64,000 nt of DNA from Billgrantia pellis (GTDB lineage Bacteria; Pseudomonadota; Gammaproteobacteria; Pseudomonadales; Halomonadaceae). Positions 57,678 to 64,000 of the stretch are shown piece by piece. The position numbers and the translations under genes are program-made. Numbering within the stretch: position 1 is the stretch's first letter; each line of letters begins with the position of its first letter. The notes below the pieces were generated by a model that made no database searches, had not been told where the DNA came from, and saw only the letters and a list, made by a program, of their open reading frames with translations. Where the stretch lies: positions 434,001 through 498,000 of the forward strand of contig NZ_VTPY01000001.1 in assembly GCF_008297955.1 (NCBI RefSeq), read 5' to 3'.

Positions 57678-57705
57678 GCGCCGGCCCCTTGGCCGGCGCT
57701 GTTGT
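57678..57705 (+). terminator. Probable terminator after argG
   Basis: A nine-base-pair stem GCGCCGGCC/GGCCGGCGC with a CCTT loop is followed by TGTTGT. Confidence 0.6.
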
Positions 57706-57747
57706 ATCGGACGTGAATGACAAGGCACCTACGTGGGGAGGAAGATA

Positions 57748-58050
57748 ATGTGGAAGACACTCTTGGGTGGCCTGTTCGGTCGCGGCGAAGCCAAGCCGGA
57801 CAATGCCAAGGCCGCCGAGCCGGTGGAATACAACGGCTATCAGATCGTCTCGGAACCTGCCGAGCAGGGCGGCCAGTTTCGCGTCAGCGGCTGGATTCGC
57901 AAGCCAGGCGACAATGGCGAGCTCCTCGAGCACCGCTTCGAGCGCTCCGACCTGGTGCCGGGCCGCGACGTCTGCGATGAGCTGATGGTCAGCAAGGCGC
58001 GGCGCTTCATCGACCAGATCGGCGACGACATGTTCAAGTCCTCGCCCTGA
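57748..58050 (+). CDS. HlyU family protein
   Basis: 100-aa small protein matching the HlyU family (as opposed to the ArsR-type HlyU regulator of Vibrio): MWKTLLGGLFG, EPVEYNGYQIVSEP, FRVSGWIRK and HRFERSDLVPGRDVCDELMVSKARRFIDQ. No DNA-binding motif is visible, so a role as regulator should not be assumed. GGAGGAAG precedes the ATG at 57748. It stands alone after argG. Confidence 0.85.
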   Translation: MWKTLLGGLFGRGEAKPDNAKAAEPVEYNGYQIVSEPAEQGGQFRVSGWIRKPGDNGELLEHRFERSDLVPGRDVCDELMVSKARRFIDQIGDDMFKSSP

Positions 58051-58175
58051 CGAGCTGCGTCGCCGACGCTCACTTCGGTGGACGCTATTCAGGACGTGTT
58101 CGAAGGTGGGCGTTCCGATAAAGCAAGCGGCACGGGGTCAGGTACACTGGACGGACCGTATCACGAGGAGCCGTC

Positions 58176-59312
58176 ATGCACCTGTTGCACCGTGCCTCGC
58201 CCTGGCGGGCCCTGTTCGCCGGCGATGCCCTGCCGGACCCGGCAACGCTGCCGCCACTGCTCTCGCCCCTGCGCGAAGCGCTGAATGAGCTCGGTCCGTC
58301 TCCCTCGTTGGCGGAGGCGCATGCCTGGCAGGGACGACTGGTCGAGGCGCTCCAGCGTCTCGACCTACCGGGCTGGCGCATCAGTCAGCTGATCAGCGAG
58401 CACAATAATGGGTTGTATCGGCGTGCGATCCAGCTCTCGCTCAACGAGATGCTGGGGCAGGGATGGGGCGAGCCGCCCGTGACATTCTGTGTGCTGCTGC
58501 TCGGCTCCGCCGGCCGCCACGAGAGCCTGCTCGGCCCCGATCAGGACAATGCCATGATCGTGGCCGACTATCCCGATGATCGCCATGCCGAGATCGACGG
58601 CTTCTTCCAGTCGCTGGGTGAACGCTTCACCGACCGCCTCGACGAGGGCGGCATCCCACTCTGCCATGGCCACGTGATGGCGCGCTGGCCGATGTGGCGC
58701 AAGCGACTCTCCGAATGGCGCGAGCAGCTCACGCTGTGGACCCAGGAGCGCCGGATCAAGCGCGTCCAGCAGAGCAACATTCTGCTCGACTTTCATCCGG
58801 TCTATGGCGAGGCCGACCTGGCCGAATCGCTAGCCGACCACGTCGAGCAGCTAATGCCCCGTGCGGGCCTGTTTCTCGACGAGATGGCGCTATTGCTCGA
58901 TGAGTTGCCGATTGCGCTGGATCGTCTCGGCCGCCTGTCCGTGGACGATAAAGGAGCGCCTCACGACAATGCGCTCAATCTCAAGCGTCAGGGATTGCTT
59001 CCACTGGTCAACGCGGTACGCCTGCTGGCGCTGCGGCATGGCGTGCGGGAGGCCGAGACGCGCCTGAGGCTTCCCGCGCTGGTGCTGAGAGGAGCCCTGT
59101 CGCCCAAGCAGGCCAGAGCGGGGCGGGTGGCGCTGGATCGCTTCCAGGAGAGCCTGCTTCAAGCCCAGCAGGCGAGCCTCAAGGCGGGAAGAAGCGCCGA
59201 TGGCTGGATCGATCTTGCCCGCCTGGAAGACGATGAGCGGCTAATGTTGCGTCATGATTTGCGTGTGGTGCGTGGTCTGGTCAGGGCCGCTCAGGGCGGC
59301 AACGGCAGGTAG
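58176..59312 (+). CDS. DUF294-type putative nucleotidyltransferase
   Basis: 378-aa cytoplasmic protein. The nucleotidyltransferase signature GSAGRHESLLGPDQDNAMI lies near residues 108-126, followed by the substrate-binding-like helical domain (QLTLWTQERRIKRVQQSNILLDFHPVYG; LNLKRQGLLPLVNAVRLLALRHGV). The family often carries N-terminal cNMP and CBS domains; here only a helical region of about 95 residues stands before the transferase. Related to the GlnD transferase domain; the target is unknown. Confidence 0.88.
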   Translation: MHLLHRASPWRALFAGDALPDPATLPPLLSPLREALNELGPSPSLAEAHAWQGRLVEALQRLDLPGWRISQLISEHNNGLYRRAIQLSLNEMLGQGWGEPPVTFCVLLLGSAGRHESLLGPDQDNAMIVADYPDDRHAEIDGFFQSLGERFTDRLDEGGIPLCHGHVMARWPMWRKRLSEWREQLTLWTQERRIKRVQQSNILLDFHPVYGEADLAESLADHVEQLMPRAGLFLDEMALLLDELPIALDRLGRLSVDDKGAPHDNALNLKRQGLLPLVNAVRLLALRHGVREAETRLRLPALVLRGALSPKQARAGRVALDRFQESLLQAQQASLKAGRSADGWIDLARLEDDERLMLRHDLRVVRGLVRAAQGGNGR

Positions 59313-59345
59313 CCTCCTTTCTGGAAGTTACCTGCCGCAGATTCC

Positions 59346-61316
59346 TCAGAAGGTTTCCCACTCGTTTTCCGCTTCCTGCTGCTCCCTGCGGTGCTTCGGC
59401 TGGGGAGCCTCTGCCGATCTGGCAGGCCCGGCCGCCGGTAGGGCGGTGAGAGGCTGGGCCGGCGCGTTCCCCAGCACGAATTCGGACATCAGCTCGTCCA
59501 GCCGCGAGGCGTTCTCGTGCATGGTCGCGGCCAGGCTGGCGCTCTGGCTCACCATGGCGGCATTCTGCTGGGTCATGGTGTCCATCTCCGCCACGGCGGT
59601 ATTGACCTGTTCGATACCCGTCGTCTGCTCGCGGGCACCGGCAGTGATTTCGTTGATCACGTCGGAGACCTGGACGACACTCTGGCGCAGTTCCTCCATT
59701 CGCTCGACCACGCCCTGTACGATGGTGTTTCCCTCCTGGGTATGCTTGACCGAAGTGTCGATCAGGCGACGGATGTCCTTGGCCGCATCGGAGGAGCGGC
59801 TGGCCAGGTTGCGCACCTCCTGGGCCACGACGGCGAAGCCACGGCCGTGTTCGCCCGCGCGTGCCGCTTCCACCGAGGCGTTGAGCGCGAGTATATTGGT
59901 CTGGAAGGCGATGGAATCGATCAGACCGATGATGTTGCTGATCTTGTTGGCCGATTCGTCGATGGCAGCCATCTTGGTGCTCATCTCCGTCATGGCGTCA
60001 TTGCTTCGCTCGGCCACGCCCGCGGCGGTCACCGCCAGGCCGTTGGCTTGCTCGGAAGCCTGAGCGGTGTGCGCTACGGTGGAGTGAATCTCCTCCATGG
60101 AGGCCGAGGTCTCCTGCAGGTTGGCCGCCGCTTGTTCGGTACGTGAGGAGAGCTCCCGGGTGCCATCGGCAATGTCACCGGCACCGGCCAGTACCATGCG
60201 AGCGTTCTCGCGAACCTGCAGCAGGGTATTCTGCATACGCTCGACGAAGGCATTGAATTGCACGGCGAGTTCGCCCACTTCGTCGTGGCTGTCGACCTTC
60301 AGGCGCTGCGTCAGGTCGCCCTTGCCCTGGGCGATATCGGCCATGGCCAGCGTGGTGCGGCGGATGGGGGCGAGCACCTTGCGCGCCGAGACGGTCACGA
60401 TGCCGAGCAGCAAGGCCAGCGTGGCGAGACCCGCCAGCAGCAGCGACATGAGAAGGTTACGGCTGACGCCGGTGAACACGTCATTGGGAATGGCGGCGGC
60501 CAGCGACCAGCCGTCGGTTCCGGCGATAGGGGACCAGACCATGGTCATGGCGCCACCGGAAGGCGAGGTAACCCGTCCGATCCCGGCGTTGCCCTCCAAC
60601 ATCTGACGGCCAATGACGTTGGCGCCCGTGAATCCGGCCTCGTCGGCTTCGGTGACGCGCAGCGCCATGCGCACCTCGGGGTCCGGATGAGCGACGACCG
60701 TGCCGGCGCGGTCGACCATGTAGCCGTAGCTGCCTTCGCCCACGTCGATGGCCGAGGTGATCTCGGAAACCGCCGCCATGGAAAGGGTGATGCCCAGCAG
60801 GCCGACCCGATTGCCGCGTTCGTCGAAGATCGTCTCGGCCACCACCGCCGTCGGCTTGCCGCTGACCAGCGAGAGCACGGGATCGTCCAGCAGGGTATCC
60901 GCCGTTCCCTCGGTCACCAGGCGCTTGAAATAGTCGCGCCCGGAGATATCCACCCGGGCGCCGCTATGGGTAAGGGTATCGCCGCTGGCATCGGCGAAAA
61001 AGAGCGACTCGATGGTGGCATCGCCGGGGTGACGAGACACGAGCCACTCGAGGTGCGATTCCACGGGAACCGGGTCGGCCAGGCGCTCATCCTTCGCCAG
61101 GCCGGCGAGGAAGCGGCGATACCCCTCGATCCAGCGGCTGATCTCGTCGGCGCGAGCATCGACCTGACGCATGCTGTTGCGCTCCACCATGGGGGGTATG
61201 GCGGCATTGAGCTGGGTATGCACGACCAGGCCAAGCACCATGAAGGCCGCCAACAGCGGCAGGCCGATGGTGCCGAGTAGTTTCTGGGTAAGGGTCAAGC
61301 GGGACAGTGCTTTCAT
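59346..61316 (-). CDS. Chemoreceptor with dCache sensor domain
   Basis: 656-aa receptor. TM1 (about residues 12-34), a periplasmic double-Cache domain of about 240 residues (FFADASGDTLTHSGARVDISGRDYF; GSYGYMVDRAGTVVAHPDPE; SPIAGTDGWSLAAAIP), TM2 (about 290-312), HAMP and a signalling domain ([28 protein letters not shown]). It ends ENEWETF, nearly the E. coli NWETF tether. dCache domains bind small organic ligands such as amino acids or carboxylates; the ligand here is unknown. The start at 61316 is chosen over 61430, which adds a non-membrane tail. A sigma-28 site lies upstream, tying this outlying gene to the flagellar regulon. Confidence 0.94.
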   Translation of the reverse strand: MKALSRLTLTQKLLGTIGLPLLAAFMVLGLVVHTQLNAAIPPMVERNSMRQVDARADEISRWIEGYRRFLAGLAKDERLADPVPVESHLEWLVSRHPGDATIESLFFADASGDTLTHSGARVDISGRDYFKRLVTEGTADTLLDDPVLSLVSGKPTAVVAETIFDERGNRVGLLGITLSMAAVSEITSAIDVGEGSYGYMVDRAGTVVAHPDPEVRMALRVTEADEAGFTGANVIGRQMLEGNAGIGRVTSPSGGAMTMVWSPIAGTDGWSLAAAIPNDVFTGVSRNLLMSLLLAGLATLALLLGIVTVSARKVLAPIRRTTLAMADIAQGKGDLTQRLKVDSHDEVGELAVQFNAFVERMQNTLLQVRENARMVLAGAGDIADGTRELSSRTEQAAANLQETSASMEEIHSTVAHTAQASEQANGLAVTAAGVAERSNDAMTEMSTKMAAIDESANKISNIIGLIDSIAFQTNILALNASVEAARAGEHGRGFAVVAQEVRNLASRSSDAAKDIRRLIDTSVKHTQEGNTIVQGVVERMEELRQSVVQVSDVINEITAGAREQTTGIEQVNTAVAEMDTMTQQNAAMVSQSASLAATMHENASRLDELMSEFVLGNAPAQPLTALPAAGPARSAEAPQPKHRREQQEAENEWETF

Positions 61317-61567
61317 CAATGGGCTCTCGCTAGGGTTCTTCTCGGGTACAGGCAGGTGCCGAGACAGGTTCGCTCTGTTGTTGGTGGGCACGACGAGGAA
61401 CGGGCGGGGGTAAGGCATGGCCGGAGCCATTCGTCCACTGGCGTTTATCGGCAGAGGAGTGGCCGACTTTAAGGAAAGCGAGGAGATTGACGACTGCTAA
61501 TGTAGGAAACGGCTTACACGGCAGGCACGGATTTACCGGGCACCCCGGGAGTTGGCGCGTCTTCGCT

Positions 61568-61594
61568 TTCTCGACACTTTGAACCCGTGCTTTA
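61568..61594 (-). promoter_or_regulatory. Sigma-28 promoter of the dCache receptor
   Basis: On the minus strand: TAAAGCAC, 11 bases, GTCGAGAA. Spacing is exact but the -10 box departs from consensus at three places. The 596-base gap 61317-61912 holds this site and the HTH gene's promoter region but no gene I can support. Confidence 0.5.
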
Positions 61595-61834
61595 GGCCAA
61601 GGGTAGCGCCCCCGATTGACCCACATTGCGGGAAATGAGGGTGATGTTATCCTGTGTTGTCTATGCCATTTATCGACCGCCCTTGGCGCACAAGCGGCAG
61701 TGCACCGAGCTGCGACGCCATTCGAGGCGCGCGGCAGGGCTTGGGCTATACCTACCAGCATGCCGGCGCAAAAAGGTCATCTACGCCAGAATGAGTCGCT
61801 TGGTGCGATAGATGTTAGCCCATTACTGCCAAGA

Positions 61835-61869
61835 TTGACAAGTCTTTCTGGAAATAAATGCGTATTTAT
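61835..61869 (+). promoter_or_regulatory. Possible promoter and operator of the HTH gene
   Basis: A consensus TTGACA lies at 61835-61840. An inverted repeat ATAAAT-GCGT-ATTTAT lies at 61854-61869, where a -10 region would fall. The arrangement suits autoregulation by the HTH protein encoded just downstream, but this is inference. Confidence 0.4.
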
Positions 61870-61912
61870 CGAGGCGGGCGTTTTCTGCCTCTTTTATCAG
61901 TAGCTTACTGGA

Positions 61913-62431
61913 ATGCGACACGTGGAAAAAAGAAGTGCGACGCATGATGCCCCTGCGGTTACGGCAGAAATGAGCAATACGCTAAGCGATCGCCTGCGCG
62001 TTTGTGCGCGTCTTGCGGGAAGCGGCAATGCCTTGGCAGACAAGGCAGGAATTGCCAGGCGGACTCTCGAGAACTACTTCAGTGGGCGGAGTGAGCCCAA
62101 GGGGGCGGCGCTCGCCTCAATCGTCACGGCCGTGGGGGTGAGCGGCCATTGGCTGTTGACTGGCGAAGGGGAAATGCTGCTTGAAAAGTCCGTGGGCTCG
62201 CAGTGCATGGATCCTGCCGCTGGCAGCGGCAGGGTGATTGCCCCTGACTTCGATGCACTCGAGGAGGTAATTGCCAAGACGAGTGCCGTGTTCGAGGCCA
62301 AGGGCATCAGGCTACGGCCCGAGGCCGAAGCCAAGGTGATCCGGTTGATCTACGAGTACTACCTGCGCCATGGCGACGCGATGGACGAGGCTACCCTGGA
62401 TAACGTTATAGCGCTAGCCGCCTTCCGCTGA
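61913..62431 (+). CDS. Phage-repressor-like HTH protein without peptidase domain
   Basis: 172-aa protein. A CI-type helix-turn-helix lies at about residues 25-80: LRVCARLAGSGNALADKAGIARRTLENYFSGRSEPKGAALASIVTAVGVSGHWLLTGEG, the last part being typical of phage repressor-like proteins. The C-terminal half is helical and has no S24 self-cleavage peptidase, so it would not respond to RecA in the LexA way. An alternative start is ATG 61970. No phage structural or integrase genes are near, so this looks like a lone regulator rather than a prophage. Confidence 0.8.
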   Translation: MRHVEKRSATHDAPAVTAEMSNTLSDRLRVCARLAGSGNALADKAGIARRTLENYFSGRSEPKGAALASIVTAVGVSGHWLLTGEGEMLLEKSVGSQCMDPAAGSGRVIAPDFDALEEVIAKTSAVFEAKGIRLRPEAEAKVIRLIYEYYLRHGDAMDEATLDNVIALAAFR

Positions 62432-62544
62432 TATGCGCATGAAAAAGGTGGGCATCTCGGTGCATCCCGGTAGGTGGAGGCCGCTAGTATGGGGTGCACC
62501 GGGCTGCGCGACAAGCAGCCTCACTCACCTGGAAGGAGGTCCGC

Positions 62545-62799
62545 ATGCTGGAAACACTGATTAGCCAAATCAATGAGGCAGTAGAGAGCGGTCGGGATCA
62601 TTCGCAGAGTGCTCCGATCAATATCATCATAGGCAATGGCAATACCGTGGTGATTGGCAACGACAACAGTGGCTGGCCGGCAGAGGGAGATGGGAGTGGC
62701 GCATCAAGAGGCCGAAAAGGGGTGGCCGGCAGTCATGGCCTGCACGAGTGTCGTCAATTGTTCGAGTGCAGCATGGTGGGCCTGGTAGTAGAGCGCTGA
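62545..62799 (+). CDS. Small protein with an IGNGN-type repeat
   Basis: 84-aa protein starting after a very strong AAGGAGG ribosome site. An amphipathic N-terminal helix (LETLISQINEAVESG) is followed by a short repeat NIIIGNGNTVVIGNDN of beta-strand type, then a Gly/Ser/Arg-rich region. The last 31 codons overlap the end of the EAL-HDOD gene on the other strand, so the tail may be of recent origin. It could be regulated by the HTH gene 113 bases upstream. No family recognised. Confidence 0.55.
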   Translation: MLETLISQINEAVESGRDHSQSAPINIIIGNGNTVVIGNDNSGWPAEGDGSGASRGRKGVAGSHGLHECRQLFECSMVGLVVER

Positions 62800-63954
62800 C
62801 AGCCTCTCCTCTTCCATGTTGCGAGCCGGCTGTCGCTGGGCATGGCGACGCTCGGTTTCCTTTATACGATCAAGGAGACTCCCGTAAGCCCCTTGGCCTA
62901 GCAGTATTGCCTCACGAAGGAGGATGTCGACCTCCAGGCCGTCAAGGAACTCATCGCAGGGGACGCCGATTAGCAGGTCGACAGTGGAGAGCAGACCGAT
63001 GAAATAAGCCGTTTGTCGATTTAACTGCTCCTGTTGTGCAAGACGCTCACAAGCCTTGGCGCGCGTCAGCGCCAGCGGGGTGAAGGTGGAATCGGCATGG
63101 TCGAGCAGGCCAAAGAGCGTCACCCAGCGACAGAGTTGGCGGAAGCCGAGTCTGGCGACGATGCCCTGAATCGAGACGATGGTGCCGTGGCGACGGTAGT
63201 AGACGCTGTGAGCGATACGCGTGAGCTTGATGGCAAGTTGGGGATCGGATTGGATCAGGGAGACGATCTTGAAAGTATCGGGCTCGGGTTGCATGAGCTG
63301 GTTGAGTAGCTGCATGGCCTGAAGCGTTGTCGGTGGGATTTTTTTGCCATAAACCGGCACAGGATGGGCATAGAAGTAGCCCTGAAAGAGGTCGAACCCC
63401 AGTGCCAGGCAGGCGTCATGCGCCTCGCGGGTCTCCACGCGCTCGGCGATCCACTGCACGTCCAGGTGAGCGAGGCGGGCGCGGTGCTTTGCTGCCGTTG
63501 CGAGGGACAATGACAGGATGTCGACCTTGATGTAAGAGGCGAGCGAGAGTAGCGGATCCCAGTCAGGCGTAAAGGTAAAATCGTCCAGCGCGAAGCGAAA
63601 TCCCTGCTTGTGCAGGCGGCGTACGGCGTCGACAAGCGTGGGAGTGGGGGTGATACGCTCGACGAGCTCGATGACGACCCGATCGGGCGGCAGTGGAAGA
63701 AAGGGCTGGGTGAGCAGCAACTCGGTAGAAACATTGATGAATGCCGGCACTCGAAGCAGATCGGTCCTACCGATGACGGCAGTGCTCAGGTGGTAGACAA
63801 GCTCCGAGGTGGCAGTGTCCTCCCCGACATCGCCAGCATTCTCGCCCTGGTCATTGCGGTAGAGCAGCTCGACCCCGTAGGGGGTGTCCTTGCGGTCGAA
63901 AATGGGCTGCGCGGCGAGTAATAGATTGCCCGTTCCCTTTGCTGTTTGTGTCAT
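62704..63954 (-). CDS. EAL-HDOD signalling protein
   Basis: 416-aa cytoplasmic protein of the YuxH/CdgJ type. The EAL-like half (about residues 10-205) has VELLYR in place of EALVRW, INVSTELLL, ELVERITP, LDDFTFTPDWDPLL and AERVET, followed by FQGYFYAHPVP. Several catalytic positions remain, but the first motif and GTG of DFGTG are changed, so phosphodiesterase activity is doubtful. The HDOD half (about 215-400) has no HD catalytic pair. It is the second such protein in the window and less degenerate than the one at 50064. Beyond its start, 63955-64000 shows no gene. Confidence 0.88.
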   Translation of the reverse strand: MTQTAKGTGNLLLAAQPIFDRKDTPYGVELLYRNDQGENAGDVGEDTATSELVYHLSTAVIGRTDLLRVPAFINVSTELLLTQPFLPLPPDRVVIELVERITPTPTLVDAVRRLHKQGFRFALDDFTFTPDWDPLLSLASYIKVDILSLSLATAAKHRARLAHLDVQWIAERVETREAHDACLALGFDLFQGYFYAHPVPVYGKKIPPTTLQAMQLLNQLMQPEPDTFKIVSLIQSDPQLAIKLTRIAHSVYYRRHGTIVSIQGIVARLGFRQLCRWVTLFGLLDHADSTFTPLALTRAKACERLAQQEQLNRQTAYFIGLLSTVDLLIGVPCDEFLDGLEVDILLREAILLGQGAYGSLLDRIKETERRHAQRQPARNMEEERLSALYYQAHHAALEQLTTLVQAMTAGHPFSAS

Positions 63955-64000
63955 CCCGGCGGTCCTTCGGTGCTCTTCTGACCTCCCTTGTCGCCTTGGA

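Noticed and set aside
61626..61903. Two overlapping short frames of 61 and 95 codons between the dCache receptor and the HTH gene
   Set aside because: No ribosome sites, no recognisable protein pattern, and they cover the promoter regions of both neighbours.
1..64000. CRISPR arrays, insertion sequences or an integrated phage
   Set aside because: No regularly spaced repeats, transposase, integrase or attachment-site duplication was seen. The HTH gene at 61913 has no phage gene near it.

Overview
The window is a chromosomal segment of a high-G+C gammaproteobacterium, most likely a member of the Halomonadaceae (Halomonas/Chromohalobacter type). This rests on protein character, on FlhDC rather than FleQ as flagellar master regulator, and on gene order. 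Family assignment comes from memory of gene families, not from a search. About 53 kb is one large motility, chemotaxis and c-di-GMP island. The last 11 kb is ordinary chromosome (argF, grxD, an HPF-cold-shock fusion, rnt, argG, hlyU, a nucleotidyltransferase) plus one more chemoreceptor, a small HTH regulator locus and an EAL-HDOD gene.

Layout: 1-5013 (minus) fliF-G-H-I-J, with fliJ cut by the window edge. 5300-6001: fliE and flaG, convergent. 6422-10015: a CBS-PAS-GGDEF-EAL protein and an unpaired MotB-like protein. 10097-15065: filament genes (fliD copy 1, two flagellin genes, three unidentified small genes). 15264-17547: a secreted protein, a DUF2835 protein and a membrane diguanylate cyclase. 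17559-23330: a very large LOV-GGDEF-EAL protein and a YcgR/PilZ/HD-GYP-like protein. 23367-27386: fliD copy 2, fliS, fliT, a FliK-like gene and an FhlB-like gene. 27387-28629: flhDC behind an AT-rich leader. 28741-42556: motAB, cheAW, two receptors, a decayed receptor copy, cheR, cheB, a receptor, cheYZ. 42762-50049: flhB, flhA, flhF, a possible FlhG derivative, flhE, fliA. 50064-53177: an HDOD protein divergent from a second stator pair.

Regulation can be read directly. Twelve sites match the flagellar sigma-28 (FliA) promoter pattern TAAAGTTT-N11-GCCGATAA, almost all with exact 11-base spacing. They lie before flaG, both fliD genes, both flagellin genes, the LOV protein, motA, three receptor or adaptation units (33397, cheB, the 61316 receptor), the HDOD gene and the second stator. 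The inferred circuit is FlhDC, then FliA, then filament, stators, chemotaxis and c-di-GMP enzymes.

The points most worth a second look are: a complete LOV photosensor signature in a predicted bifunctional c-di-GMP enzyme under a flagellar promoter; a YcgR-PilZ protein fused to an HD-GYP-like domain that has lost its HHE histidines; a GGDEF-EAL protein whose EAL lacks catalytic residues; a FlhF with a long C-terminal extension followed by a P-loop-less protein resembling the end of FlhG; a fossil aer-type receptor that still carries the overlap with cheR; and duplicated cap and flagellin genes. No rRNA, tRNA, CRISPR array or insertion sequence was seen.
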